A DNA stretch of 64,000 nucleotides from Gnetum montanum (taxonomy: Eukaryota > Streptophyta > Gnetopsida > Gnetales > Gnetaceae). The stretch covers positions 850 through 64,849 of the forward strand of contig MNCI01000808.1 in NCBI GenBank assembly GCA_015680685.1. Direction: 5' to 3'. Numbering within the stretch: the first letter of the stretch is position 1; every line of letters starts with the position of its first letter. The notes beneath the pieces were generated by a model. That model saw only the letters and a list, made by a program, of their open reading frames with translations, searched no databases and was not told the DNA's origin. Both the position numbers and the translations under genes were made by a program. Shown here in pieces: positions 1 to 12,338 of this stretch.

Positions 1-1600
1 GTCTCTGGCAACACCAAGGCCCAGATACCTCCAAATAAACTTAGTAGTTAATGTAAGTGTGTGTGTGTGCTGTTGTGGCATGCGGTTAACAATTGCGTTG
101 TATGTAAACTACAAATGACTTACTTTAAAGAGATTCAGCCAACTTTGCCAAGTACTGTGAGTTATTGAAAATTTCCTATTTTGTTCAACTGCCTAGTCTA
201 CGTGGTCCTTATAATACCTACTTGTAACAAATAAAATTTTGCAAAAACATTTGAGCACAACTCCGCAATCTACTCCTAATTTTCCCCAGAGAAAGAGATA
301 GTTCCACAAGAAAACTAGAAATAGAGCAAGATTCGATGGAAATAAGCAGAAAAGAAAAGAAAGCAGATTTGTGTAGACCTCAAATATTTAAACAAGGTAA
401 AATGACACGAGTAAACACTTCGCAATAAAGCTATCCCAAATTCAATATCTACGAATTGTTCAAACTTCCAAGGCTCAAACAAGCAATATCTTCAAGACAA
501 TCCTACTATGCTACCAAAAATTGCTGCGTAAACTACCACGTACGAGACTCCATTTTGACTAGATAATAGATGTCAACGATTGCATTCAAACAGAACCTTT
601 AAAAGACTTGACAATTTCTGATTGAAATACCACGGGAATTCACTTTAAAGATAAAAAGAAGCTATTCTGGTCCCATCAAAATACCAAAGATTTTCTGAAC
701 CCTCTTGACTACTGAATTGTTCAACGGCGTGACTACAAACAGAGGCTCTCTTACAACAATCCCAATAGCAGTTCCCATACGTTGCACAATAACAAAATTT
801 ACTACTAAAATGCTCTTAAGGCTTTTAAACACAAGCGCTTCTATGGCAAAATTTTAATAGAAATTTCTATCGGGCAACAAGAACAGTAAGAGCAATCTAA
901 AAATCCCAAAATTACTTGCCAAGGATGATACTATCTAAACCACTAGCTAAACAATTTAGACAAAACAAAAAATGAAATGCATAACTCACAGGACCATGAC
1001 AAAGAGGCTGAAATCTTTCCTTTAGCAAGCCATCTTACGAGCAATCGTCTTTACAAATCTTCTTTACAAATGCTCTTCTCAAGACCCCAAGGTGTCTTCA
1101 GCTGAGAGCCTAAGTGCTAACTAGTAGCCTTCAAAGTGTGAAGTATGAGACCTCCCAAAAGTCTCTTCTCCAAATTATCCTTCAAAATTCCCCCCTTAGA
1201 ATTGAGATTCCAAATTTTGAACTCCTCCCATCCCCCTTCTTCCTCCTTGACCCCTGAAGCCTTTTTATAGGGTTCAAAGGTAGGTAGGGAAGTTACATAT
1301 TTAAAAAATATCTCACCTAACTTCTCTCCCAAGTAACTTGGCCAACCAATTAGAAGGTTACTTGCCCAACAAGTTAGGAGGAAGTTATGTAGTTAGGGAG
1401 TTAGGAAGTTATACATAGAATTAGGAGAAATTTATGCTAACATTAATATTTATATTAAATGTAATGTGATAAATAAATATTTTAACATCAATATTGTAAA
1501 TATTTTTGTGGGTAGTAACTTATATATAAAATAATGTTTTTAAAATAATATTCTATGACTTGGGATAATTAAAGGCAAGTTTTCTAAAACAGGGCTTCAC
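1..1600. other. Unassigned AT-rich sequence, no gene recognised
   Basis: No LTR termini, retroelement protein motif or RNA gene was recognised here. A 71-codon minus-strand frame (1117-1332) is lysine- and glutamate-rich but matches nothing I know. Around 1330-1420 several imperfect copies of an AGTTAGGAAGTTA-like word occur close together, like a small decayed tandem repeat. The stretch may be an old element flank or intergenic DNA. Confidence 0.4.
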
Positions 1601-1631
1601 ACTATATGTACTTTATTAATGGTTGTTATAT

Positions 1632-2126
1632 CTATATATATGTATATATGTAAATTAATTTGTAAGATATTCTAGTCACCTGATGCTTTTGTAAAGTTAT
1701 ATACGAGTGATAGTAATGAAATAATTTTACATATATCTTGGGGAAAGTGGCAGAGTTAATGAATGGGTTAAAATAATTCTTCTTTGTCTTCCCTGGTAAA
1801 TCGCGTGGATAATCGGCAATGGTTCCAAAATAGCAGGCGTAATTGGCTGGTTCGTTTTCTCCTTTCTCTACACAAAACCTGTAAAAATCGACACATGTTC
1901 TACCTAAGATCCAAAGTGTTGTATCACCCAAACCGTATGTTTGAATCGCCACCGCAAAATCGTAGCCAACTGCCACCATGGGAGAAGGCTCTACCGCTGC
2001 ATCTGAGATTTCTGTTTTGCCCCAAATTGGCTTAGGGCTTCCTGCATTTTTTGAATTTTTCCTTGAATCATCACCACCATTGTCATTGATCACAGAATTA
2101 GGGGTGAATGTATTGTGGATCTGCAT
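1632..2126 (-). CDS. Unrecognised 164-codon ORF in a CpG-richer island
   Basis: A clean minus-strand frame begins at ATG 2126. The first ~110 residues have balanced composition with scattered Cys, Trp and Tyr (for example WILGRTC, DFYRFC), whereas the last ~50 (KLFHYYHSY onwards) look like read-through into AT-rich DNA. An in-frame stop lies a few codons upstream of the ATG. Bases about 1780-2480 keep more CG dinucleotides than the surroundings, which could mean a non-transposon origin. I recognise no family, no signal peptide and no good GT donor after the conserved-looking part. It could be a first exon, a decayed gene or chance. Function unknown. Confidence 0.25.
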   Translation of the reverse strand: MQIHNTFTPNSVINDNGGDDSRKNSKNAGSPKPIWGKTEISDAAVEPSPMVAVGYDFAVAIQTYGLGDTTLWILGRTCVDFYRFCVEKGENEPANYACYFGTIADYPRDLPGKTKKNYFNPFINSATFPKIYVKLFHYYHSYITLQKHQVTRISYKLIYIYTYI

Positions 2127-2930
2127 CCGCTGAAACTGCAGGAACCTTCAGAACCGTTGCTGCCCGCACAACTGAAACCGCTACGGCCTGCAACAAAAAT
2201 AAAATTGGGGCCCCAACAAAACGTGACTTCTTTCTCCGTATATTTTGTGGAGAGGGTTTCGATTTTTTTTTAAATAATATCCCTGCGTTCTGGCCTACAT
2301 TGGCCTCAGTTCTGTCTGAGTTTCTCCACGCGATTGCTACCTAAAACCCCTTTTAAACTGGCTCATCGGTGAAAGAAGGGCCTCCCACGCGCTCCACAAA
2401 CTTAGGTCTGAAGTCTAGCGAGTTGGCAACATAAATCCTGTCGGTGCGTGGACGCAGTCCAGAACGGCAAGCCAAAGGAATTACCCCAATACTACGGCAT
2501 TCAGTTATGCTTTTTTTTCTGATTTCTTTTTTTCTCCTGTAGCGTTAACAATGGGCCTTTGGTCATACGTGAATTTGGATTTTCTGCAATCCAGAAACCT
2601 TTACATCCTTTGATAATTTTAAATCCACAAATTTAAAACCAGTTGGTAGTCCGTTAGGTCCTTCACTTGTTTCCAACTCTTAGCCAATTTTTGATAATCC
2701 ATTACCCACGGTGTTGTCTATTTTGCCAATATTAATCAGGAAGTATGCTTTCTTGTGGTAAATAATCACCTCTTTTTTTATTCCAACCTTCACTCAAGAA
2801 AATATCTTAGCATTTTAATTTACTTTCCAAGAAGGCTTCAACATCAAGATTATTTACCAGGCTTGCTTCTCCAAGAATACCCATTGCTCACAATACTAAA
2901 CTGCAAATTTACAACCAGGGATTGTGCTAA
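2127..2930. other. Unassigned stretch between the orphan ORF and TE-A
   Basis: The part up to about 2480 shares the CpG-richer composition of the orphan ORF next to it. Minus-strand translation gives short open pieces with no recognisable domain. Similarity to the TE-B second ORF, followed leftwards from 4985, stops near 2940, so the boundary here is the truncated 3' end of TE-A. No polypurine tract or LTR is present. Confidence 0.4.
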
Positions 2931-2939
2931 TATTTTGAA

Positions 2940-4985
2940 CAAAATATTCCAACTGCTCCATGTAATGGCTAAATGTGCCAACACAAATTTTATCCAAAAA
3001 CCATGTATTCTTTCACATCCTTGATCTGTAGATCTTTATTCTTTACTTCCGCTTGATGAACCAATGCATAACTATCTCAAATTGGCTGTCAATTAGGATT
3101 TTATGCTAACTTAGAACCAATGTAGGCTTTGGCCATCTGGATTTCCTTTTCATTTATCTACATGTACATGCTTACCTAGTCCTAGAAGTGTTCTTTCAGC
3201 TTCTCATGCTTTTGGACCTGATTTCTCCACATGCTTATTTTGATTGCAAACTTCTCTTGAATGGCATGGAACTCCTCCATCGAGAGGGTTCTATTTTTTC
3301 TAGCCAATCTACTAATATCTTGGTCAACCCTCATCAATTACTCTCTTAACTGATGGATACTTTCTTCTATAACATTATTTTATTTTTCTATGATGGTCAA
3401 CCTTAAGTTCTCAGTAGTGAGTTGTTTATTTTCCTCTTGAGTGGTGGTTAGTGCCTTCCTATGGGCATAGGACTATGCCTCAGCAGTAGAGGTGCTCTAG
3501 ACCACCTTTTTCTTTTCTTGCTTAGTAGCTTTATTCTCTTAGATCAATTTTCTTAGTTGCTTTGTTTTGAATGAATTTAGCTCATCAGGTGTAACAAATT
3601 AGGTAGGGTCCTATCTTTTAGCTCTTAGGGTGGCCAACTCTTGTTGTAAGCATTACACTTCTCCTTCTACGTGTTCTACCCTGATCTCAACCATGACCAG
3701 ATTTCCTTTAGTAGCAATGAGGTTTGATTGTGCTATAGTAACATCACTAGGGATGTCAAACAAGGTGGTCATTACATGTCCTATCTACAACATTTGATCA
3801 AACACATCCTCATGGCTTGTAGGATTCATTGAAGTCCCAATAAGAATTTGCACATCTTTGGTCCTAGCCAAATCAATTGGAGGCACAATAGGCATATTGA
3901 AAGACTCTATAATATGATCTATTATCACCTCTACTACACTTGCCACATCCTAATGCTGCATAACCACTACTACTGTGGCATCTTCCCCTATCTCAAGCAT
4001 CACCTAAAAGGATGCAGTGGTACTAGATATTTGATGTAACCACTATGATTTTCCTCCTAATTGCAAAAATATCTACCCCCTTTTGGTTCTACTAAAATAG
4101 TAGGCTACATAGCATTGTTGATGACTATGAATAGGCTTGATTCCTCTTTGCTTCTTGAACTAAGTGTTTCAGCAATTTTTTGCAAGTAGCTCATTGTAGG
4201 CCTATAATCTTGTGGTGGCAATGGTGGAACTTATGGCTCATGATGCTATTTAGGTTTCTACTCTACTTCTTTTTCTAGTTCTTCTTTCTTCTTTAGTTCT
4301 TGTTCCTCAACAAGGTCTTTCCTTGGTGCTATCGGTTTAAGTAATTCAATGAAGGAAGTGTTCTAAGCATTCTTGGGAACATCATTCATGTACCCTAGGA
4401 TTCCAACACACCTACATAGGTTTTTGATTAGGTAAGGAAATGGAAATGTGGACTTCCTTACCTTCTTTTCTTCAAATTGCCTTTAACGTTTTGTACAATA
4501 TAACTGGGGAAAGTTGACCATGTATTTGCCCATTAGTATGGCACTTCCATTGGCTGCATATGTTGAAATTCAGTTGAGCCCTTTGGTGGGAAAGAGTTTA
4601 TATGTGCCTATTTTGAAATAGCTCCTCTCTTCTAGAGTTAATCCATTATATGTTTTTTCATCCTTGTTATATGCTTGCCTTAGCCACAACTTTCTAGTAT
4701 CAGGGTTAGATCTCATAGACAGATGGGCTAACTTAGCCCCATAATTTGACATATTAAGAGCTTCAATGATTTCTTTGACTAAGAATGAAACATTGACTTC
4801 ACAAATGTTGACAGTGGTACATTCTTCCTTGTTGTGCCAAAATTGGTAGGTTTCACCAAGGTACCATTCACCACTATCTAAAAGAATAGGCCATAAAATT
4901 CATGCTTGGAGTTGCATCCAAACTAATTTAGAAGAAAATGTCATAAATGGATCAAAGTTCATCTCCACAATGATCGTGGTCAACA
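2940..4985 (-). pseudogene. TE-A second ORF: plant-transposon-protein domain plus coiled coil (decayed)
   Basis: The frame shows GEWYLGETYQFWHN, then FKIGTYKLFP (4570-4752 is its longest open piece), then FPFPYLIKNLC. These match TE-B (WYLGEMYQFWHN, FKIGTYHLFP, LPFPCLIRKLC) and TE-F in the same order. The LPFPCLI region and the preceding block are typical of the 'putative plant transposon protein' family found in plant retroelements. A long charged segment follows (ESFNMPIVPPIDL, then repeated Lys/Glu/Gln) that should form coiled coil. Several nonsense codons and frame changes make it a relic. The C-terminal block present in TE-B and TE-F (AWNVK to TAQDP) is lost in the truncation near 2940. 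Function of the family is unknown. Confidence 0.7.
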
Positions 4986-7480
4986 TTCATATTTCTTGAA
5001 TGGCTTCAAGGCATTTCGTGGACAATGTGAGGCATTGTCCCTACATGGGAGCTTAGGGTTCTGTCGTCTTTCCTTAGACTGACTACCCAATAACAAGAGC
5101 CTCTTCATGAATGTTGAATGATTGGGCTTCCTTCTCCTCATGCTCAATGTACTCACCTTGTTGGCCCCTACTACCTCTTAGGCATTTGGTTGCTCCCTAT
5201 GAAGGTCCCTCTTGTGCTACTTTTTTTGGGCCCATCTGTAATTAATCAAAGATTAGGTGTTACTAAGGATGTGTTATTTGGAATTAATAGGTTTATATTA
5301 TATTTGTGACTTTAGTTCTATTAAGTTAATTAGTTCATATGATTCTAGAGTTAGAGAAATTTTTAGAAAAATGCCCAAAAAGTGTTTATCTTCTTTTATG
5401 ACCTTTCGCAATTAGTTCCTTTTTCCTTATATATGGTTCATTATGATGGTTATGGTCCCTTGGGTGAAAACATTAAGGTTTTTGTCATTAATATGATTGA
5501 TTTATTATTACAATGTTTAAATTTTTTAACACTCTTACCCTTATAATATCTTCTAGGAAATAGAAAATTTTGGAAAATTAGTGCAAGTTTCCCACACAAG
5601 CGTCCCCCATAACTAACTTGAACACTCTAGGTTCAAATAGCACAAAAATCAGAGTAGTAAAGAGTTAAATATCATAGGTAGAATTTGGTTGCACATAGCT
5701 CTAAGTCATAAGAGAAAATCTAAAAAACTCTCCTAGTTGTAAATGAAGAAAATGGATTTTTGTGCATTGCAAGGGTCATATATATAGGTTTGTTTGACTT
5801 GATATCAGATATTGGATGTAACATTTGACCTGATATTGGGTAGTTGATATTAGGGTCCATGGATTTGCATTTCATGAGGGTTTCAAGCATGGGAAATAAA
5901 GCTCTATGATTGGTTGAAAGGTTTAAGGTTAGGTCCATAGTTCTAGGGTAAGTAGGAAATCAGTTTTAGGCACTAGAAGTGTTAGAAGATGGAGTCATCG
6001 ACATTAAAAGCTTTGGAAGATGCAAGAAAAGGGGTATTATACCTATGTTGTGGAATGAATCAATTACTTAATATGGGAAAGAATGAAATTTAATGATTAA
6101 GTGCTTGGAAGGTGAAGAATGATGTGGTTGTATCAATCAAGTACAAGTTACAATAGTTACATAAGTGGATCCTCCCTAAAGTAGGCTCCAGCCTATGATG
6201 CCCTTGCATAACCACACCTAAAAATGTCTATAGGCATTAAAGGGGTTGACTGCAATGCATACCTATGAAACAAAACACACATGTTAAAATCACCAATATA
6301 AGAAAATAACCCTATGTTAGACAAAACCACAAGTTAGGATCATATGGACAGCGAGATGAGATGGACTACAGAAAGGATTGTAGGAATTGGAATGTGAGGT
6401 TTCTTATCATAGACAATTAATCCTTGTGTGTTTTTAATGCTTAATTAATCATGAGCTCTTCTATCCAAGATTTAAACCAATTCCAAACCACATTTCAATG
6501 ACATCACATTGTTTCATCCTAGCAATTGACAGTCATAAGACTATCATAGTAACAAGGAGTAACATCACTTGGTGTTTTGTCCAAGGGAGTTTATTTATGG
6601 CACTTTTTTTTTGCTTTTTTTTTTTATGTTTGACAAGCTGCCAACATTTAGGCATGGGTATAAGTGTTTCCAGTGAAACCATCAAAAATTTATTTAGTGC
6701 CTCTTTATGTGACTCTTACTCCCATTTCATGTTAGATCTACAAGGATATAATTACAACCAAAGTAATATGATAGAACATACAGAAGTGGACAAAGGGAAT
6801 CCACAAATTCCTTTGATGTCATACCCTTCACATTCTCCCTTGGTTCTTCACTCTTCTACCCAAGCATAATGATTACAAATTTATTTTTAGTTTCATGGTG
6901 AAAAATAATATCATTATGACCAGAGCAAGAACCTCTTATTAATGTAATGAGTGGATGGATGACATGGTCTCACTATCCAAATAACTAGTCCCTCATGACT
7001 TGACAACATAGAGAAAACCTCACCTAAATAGGCTACATGATCATTTTATTCATAAGCATGATTACATAACAAAGAAAATGAAAACAAAAAATGTAAAAAT
7101 TTGACAAGGATAGGAAAAATTGTATCAAGAAATAAGAAAATGACAAAAAATTGTAAAACAAAAAGATGAAAAAAACTTATTAATTCTAAGTGTTAGAATG
7201 GGGATTTTTCCCAATAACTAAAGATTTGGTCATGGAAAGAATCAATAAGCAGGTAGGAAGGATCCATGCATGTATAAAAAATTGGTAACTGTTCATTTTC
7301 AAGCCACTAGGTGTCTCTTGGTTTAATGGTGGCTGCATAAATAAGCTATTATTCACACACTCGGTTGTTAAACATACAGTGGATTAGGATATGAGTTTTC
7401 TTAATGTTGGGGGTGTCTAGCCCATGATTTCATCCTTGATCATGATACGGTATGCATGTATTCATTAGTCTTCCCACATT
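4986..7480 (-). other. TE-A spacer between gag and second ORF
   Basis: No protein-coding signal is seen. About 6170-6260 on the minus strand matches TE-B 12400-12500 (shared words around GTGTGGTTA, GGGCATNATAGG and a GGAGCCTACTTT-like block), so the spacer is an inherited part of the family. A GATATC-rich block followed by a TATA-like run at 5745-5860 is listed separately. Poly-T and poly-A runs occur at 6600-6640 and 7070-7180. Confidence 0.55.
5745..5860 (-). promoter_or_regulatory. Candidate internal promoter of TE-A
   Basis: On the minus strand several GATATC/CAATATC words are followed by a CTATATATATGACC TATA-like run (about 5770-5785), upstream of the second ORF. The LTR of TE-A itself has GATATC words followed by CTATAAATAC. 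TE-B has the same arrangement in the same place (12842-12900). This suggests an LTR-like promoter placed to drive the second ORF separately from gag. No transcript evidence is available from sequence alone. Confidence 0.45.
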
Positions 7481-9450
7481 ATTAGATTCATTACTTCTAC
7501 TGGGTGTTGAAGCAACAATGGATGGTGGCCCTTGCCTAGGATCAGAGGACATTGGTTGGAAAAAGGAAGGAGTTGCACTAGATTGGCATTGTGCTAGTTC
7601 AGATGATGTGGTAGGTTCATGAGTGTTACACTTTCACCTAGGGCCTATCCTAAAGAAAGGACATTTCTGAGTTTGCAGTGGAAACCTACTGGTATCAACA
7701 TGTATATGCACATTTGCAGCACAACTGGCATTCATTTTTTGATGTGGTGGTGTTGAACCTTCCTATGTCACTAGTGATGGCATGTAATGAAGTGGAGTAT
7801 GAGGATATCGAGAATTGGAAGGATGGTAAGAGGCACAAGGTAGTGATCCTTCAAGAGATGTCATGGGTTGATGGTACTCATGAGAGTGATAATGGTGATT
7901 TGAAGTGGAGGATGTAGAACTAGTTGAAAAAATAGGGTGTTGAACATAATATCCATACGGTTTCAGTTGATAAGAAGGATATGACTAATTTTTTGGTGGC
8001 CTCCCCCATGACTATGGTTTTTGCCATTACAGTTAATGATAATGTTGATGCTAGTAATAAGTCCTCCTAATATAGTACAGTTGGTTGTGGGACTATCTAT
8101 AATTATCGTGTAAAAAAAATTTCTTTGGCATGTGCTCTATACAAACTTTAGATTTAATGCACTACCCAATACTCATGTAGATGCAACAAGACTGGGCAAT
8201 GGCCCTTTGGATGGTCATATATGCAAATGTCACATCTATTATCTTTGTTTGTGGTTGAGTCTAGAGCCTTACTTTCTTTGGCCATTCTTCTAGTTTTTCG
8301 AAAAGTGTTCCTAGTTGTTTCGTAGTACTACTTCCTCCATTTATAGTGATCTTTTGGTTTGTTTTGCACTACCTTCTCATTTACCATCTCTACAAGAGTT
8401 GTAACATTTTCATATATCCACTCTAACATCCTATTAAACTTTGCTTCAAGTTCATCAATAGACTTTTGTATTAGCAAGGTTTGTTGTAGAATCACCTTGT
8501 CAAGAGTTGCCTCTTTCTCCTTACCATAGATATGAACCTCCTTCTTTTGAAGAGTTGGGTCCTAATGAGATTTCTTAACATTCTCTCATTTTCATATCTC
8601 TCCTTCTTATTTTGCCACATGCTCAATTATCTCTCTAATTTGATGGTTTCGTGGCTCGCATAATTGACTTGGGGCATATATCCCAAGGGTCTCCCTTGTT
8701 TTATTATGAAGCCCATCTATGATGTGGAAAAGTTACCTTTCCTTAGAGAAACCATGGTCTGGGAACCTATTCAGTAGAGAATAATATCTATCTAAGGCCA
8801 TTTCCAAGTGCTCATGTTGTTCTTACTTCCATCTTTAGATATGTCTCCTCAGGTTGGACACCCTCACATAGGTTTGATATTTTTCATTGAAGAGTTCTAG
8901 CATTATGGACCACTGTTAGATTGAATTTGGTTTTAACAATCTATACCATAGTTTGGCTCTATCAATTAGTATCTTAGGAAAGAGCTTAAGCTTTTTCCAC
9001 CCACTTTCAATGTTGTAGAAACCACAAACATCATGGAAGGCTTGTAAATGATGTTATGGATTTGAATCATAGCCTCTTGCAAATTTAGGAATATTATTCA
9101 TATCAAGCCTGGGTAGGTGACTGTCTTGGTGATGCTTACGAGATATCTTAACTACCTTTGTGATCTTCATCAAGCTCTTAGTGGCCAATAAGGGGTTCAT
9201 CATCATCAAATAGGTTGTGAGGAAAATTTCTATTTCTATTCATTTGACTATGGTGATTTTTTCTATGTTCATTTTGATGCCTTTGATTATTTTAGTGGGT
9301 TCAATTTCTATTTTTATTCTAACCCTTTAGTGGAGCTTTATCTCCATATTTGCATTCATCACTACCAAAACTAGACGTTGAATGGGGAGAGAAAGATGAG
9401 GAACTGGAGGGTCACCATGGCTTCTATGATGTTGCCCAAGGTCCCTTGAT
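7480..9450 (-). pseudogene. TE-A gag (decayed)
   Basis: Minus-strand translation gives a gypsy/Athila-like capsid. Near 9200 there is DDDEPLLATKSL, then HLQAFHDVCG, WKKLKLFPKIL, AKLWYRLLKPNS, ELFNEKYQTYVRVSNLRR and a DGL-containing helix, aligning block by block with TE-B (10550-11180) and TE-G (50700-51300). Many stops are present. The proline/glutamine-rich tail with SHGGGHQ (about 8000) parallels SQSWGKPP in TE-B and PQSWGMPP in TE-G. Gag would package the element RNA in cytoplasmic particles. No protease follows. Confidence 0.7.
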
Positions 9451-9515
9451 TTATTATTTCTTAGTTTTGAGGAGGTCTTAGGCCTTAAGGCCTCCCCGAG
9501 TCGAGGACTTACTTC

Positions 9516-9520
9516 ATCTC
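9516..9520. repeat. Target-site duplication ATCTC of TE-B (left copy)
   Basis: ATCTC lies immediately before the TGATGAGT start of the TE-B 5' LTR and again at 33339-33343 immediately after the ACTCATCA end of its 3' LTR. The five-base size is normal for gypsy integrases. It proves that 9515 and 33344 were adjacent before TE-B inserted. Confidence 0.9.
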
Positions 9521-10292
9521 TGATGAGTCGCCATTTTAGTTAACCGTGATATCGCGTACACAATATCGTAACCTATATCCTTAGCTATAAATAAGAGGTA
9601 GACAGTTCCAATAGGAAATTTTTTGGTAATTTTTAAGTGTTTAATTTTTAGTAGTTCTTTCTCTCAACACTTTCCTCCCAGTGTATGTCCACAGTGTGGT
9701 GATTGTAATTGTACGGCATCCTTATTCGAGTGTGACGTACTTGGACATGCACATGACCAAAAATAAAGATCGAGATTACTTCATCATTGTAGCATTCACT
9801 TAGCTTAATTATTTATTTAATTATTATTTACTTCTTTCCTAGTTAATATATTCTTACCCTAAAACTCCTGTTAAACGTGGAATGAGTATGACTTGATCAC
9901 GAGCATTTAAGTGTGACTACTTGGTAACCTAGTAGCGTACCTAGGATCTATGCTTGGTAATCCCAATGGTAGTCATGCATGAGGTCCAAGATGTGTACAA
10001 GTTATTGAGGAATGGATGCTCATCGCACTTAGGCTAGCTTAGATTCTCTCTCACCCTTTCTCTCTTAGCTTAGTTAATCTTATTTACCATCATACCCAGG
10101 AGTAGTGTTAGCATAGAAACACATCATACACCTAACTCTGGACTAAACCATACATGACTAAGTTAACACTAGTCTAGATGGGAAGATAGAAAACTTCGAC
10201 CTAAGGATAACTGTCTAGATACCACAACTAGTCCGTCTGCAGAGTTCGACCGAATCGTGCGTGAAATGCTCATATTCGTATGGCTGAGTGTA
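9521..10292 (+). repeat. TE-B 5' LTR, 3' end deleted
   Basis: It aligns with 32532-33338 from TGATGAGT onwards. GATATCG-type repeats at 9548-9572 precede a TATA box (CTATAAATAAG, about 9585-9595), giving the likely U3 promoter. Alignment stops at GAGTGTAG (10292): the last ~46 bases of LTR plus primer-binding site are replaced directly by leader sequence that in TE-A follows the primer site. The three bases TAG occur on both sides of the lost segment, pointing to a microhomology deletion after insertion. Confidence 0.85.
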
Positions 10293-10406
10293 GTTGTCTA
10301 AATTAGTTATATCATACAAGGTTGCTGTATAGGAATTAATTATATATCTTTCAAGAATAAATAATTATAAAAAGTCACATATAAATTCACACACAATTTC
10401 AAAAAC

Positions 10407-12338
10407 ATGCCTCTCCTACAAGACTACGATAATGTCACACCTAGTGAGGAAATTCATTAGAGAACCAACGAATTATATGACAATGAATATTGGAGTACAC
10501 AACCTAAAGTGGGGGTTTCATATAAACATAAACAAAGGCAACATCATCCCAACGCATGAAAGCATAATTTACAAGATGATGATGAACCCCTACTGGCCAC
10601 TACAAGCCTAACGCAAATACAAGAGGCTGTTCGAATCTCCTGTAGGCATCGTAAAGAGAGTCATCTACCCAAGCTCAATTTAAACAACTTCCCTAATTTC
10701 TCAGGAGGCTATGACTTAGATCCACATCAACATTTACAAGCCTTCTACGATGCCTATACATGGAACAACATTGATAATAGTTGGCAAAAACTCAAGCTCT
10801 TTCCTATGAAACTCGTTGGCCAAGCAAAAGTATGGTATAGATCGTTAAAACCAAATTTAATATGACATTGGTCAACAATGGTAGAACTCTTTCACAAAAA
10901 ATATCAAACCTAGGCAAGAGTGTCAGCCTTGAGGAAACAGATCCAAGAGTGGAAACAAGCATAACATGAACCCTTGGACATGGCCTTAGAAAGATATTAT
11001 GCACTGTTAAACAACTGTCTAGGCCATGAGTTCTCCAAAGAAAGGCTAATGTACCATATCATTGATGGGCTTCGTGATGCAACAAGAGAAACCCTCGGGA
11101 GGTATGCCCAAGGTCAACTATACAAACTATGAACCCATCAATTCCAAGAGCTTATTAAGTAGGTAGCAAAAGAGGAAGGAGAAATGGCTAGATGGGAGAG
11201 TGTTGAAAAACATCAACAAGACCATAATCCCAACTTAACAAAGGTCCATGATCATAAAAAGGAGAAATCAACCTATCAGAAGGGGAAAAAATCATCTTTT
11301 CCAGTACAACAATCATTAGAGGAAGTTGAGGCAAAGATCAATAAGATGTTGGAATGGATGCATAAAAAGTGTGAAGAATATATCGATATTATTGGAGATA
11401 GAGTTTTGACAACTCGAGAAGTAGGACAAAATAACATTAGACAATCAAAAAGAAGGGATGAAGGAAATAAGAGCTCAACAGCTGATCATACATATGAATG
11501 CAACTTTTTCCTGTACTATCACCCCAAGGGCCAATGCCCAATCCTATTACATTTATATGAGCATTGGGGAAACTTGTTATATCCAGAGTTCATACAGAGA
11601 TACTGTATTCAATCACAATGGCAACAATCTCAGTCATGGGGGAAGCCACCCCTAAACTAGAGACACCCTTCCTATCATCTGAGTCTAAACACTTACCTAG
11701 TTCAACATCCTGTTTCCCCAACTAGATCAGCATGCTCTATCTTGCCACATTACCATTCTCCTTAATACTATTAGCCCATGCCATCAACACAACCATCGCC
11801 TTGTGCACCTCACACTTCTCCTAATTTTCAACATTCTCATTCTTTCCCCACTTTTACATCGCCACCAACTATTCCTAAGGTATCTGCACCATAGCNACTT
11901 TTACATCGCCACCAACTATTCCTAAGGTATCTGCACCATAGCAACAACCCATGAACGTTACTTATGCTAATATTGCCAACAACAGTGAGAGACCACAACA
12001 ACATCGAAGGAGTCCCTTCTTTAGAAATGACCCTAGGAAGGGACAACACAATTCCAAAGCCACTGCATTCTCCAACTCAGCACAAGTCCAACACTATAGT
12101 GTACCCTTCCCTTCGAACCCAACACCTTGTGTTACTTCATCAGGGCCACCAATTAACAGTCCAACAACCATATAGCCCAATGAATACAACCATGGAGAGC
12201 GACATCCTGATCCCTGCATACCATCTTATAGTCCCAAATATCATAGTGGGTCAACTCTTTATCCAGAAGCCACATCTTATAAATTGTCACATCTCTACGA
12301 TCCCTTCTATACCTTGTCACATCTCACTGTTCATGTAA
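10407..12338 (+). pseudogene. TE-B gag (decayed)
   Basis: From ATG 10407 one frame runs to 11660 with about seven nonsense codons. Blocks visible in order are DEPLLATTSLTQIQEAV, HLQAFYDAY, WQKLKLFP, VWYRSLKPN, ELFHKKYQT, LDMALERYYALLNNCLGH, IIDGLRDATRETLG and VAKEEGEM, a gypsy gag capsid. A lysine-rich region and a YHPKGQC motif follow, which sits where a zinc knuckle would be but is not a full CCHC. The last ~650 bases continue in shifted frames as a proline/glutamine/serine-rich tail. An assembly duplication at 11850-11942 adds an artificial frameshift. No protease motif is seen, unlike TE-G. Confidence 0.75.
11850..11942. repeat. 46-bp exact duplication either side of a single N
   Basis: Bases 11850-11895 are repeated exactly at 11897-11942, separated only by N at 11896. 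This looks like two overlapping contig ends placed side by side without merging, rather than a biological repeat. It distorts the gag reading frame here. Confidence 0.85.

Larger units (their letters stand above)
2940..9520 (-). mobile_element. TE-A: non-autonomous LTR retrotransposon, main part
   Basis: Read on the minus strand this stretch holds gag (about 9450-7480), an untranslated spacer, and a second ORF (about 4985-2940), in the same order as TE-B. No protease, reverse transcriptase or integrase is visible. The 5' UTR is interrupted at 9520 by TE-B and resumes at 33344, leading to the primer-binding site and 5' LTR at 33645-34509. The 3' end is missing: there is no polypurine tract or 3' LTR before 2940. 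The tRNA-Asp-like primer site and the gag type suggest an Athila-like gypsy lineage. Movement would have needed enzymes from another element. Confidence 0.75.
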
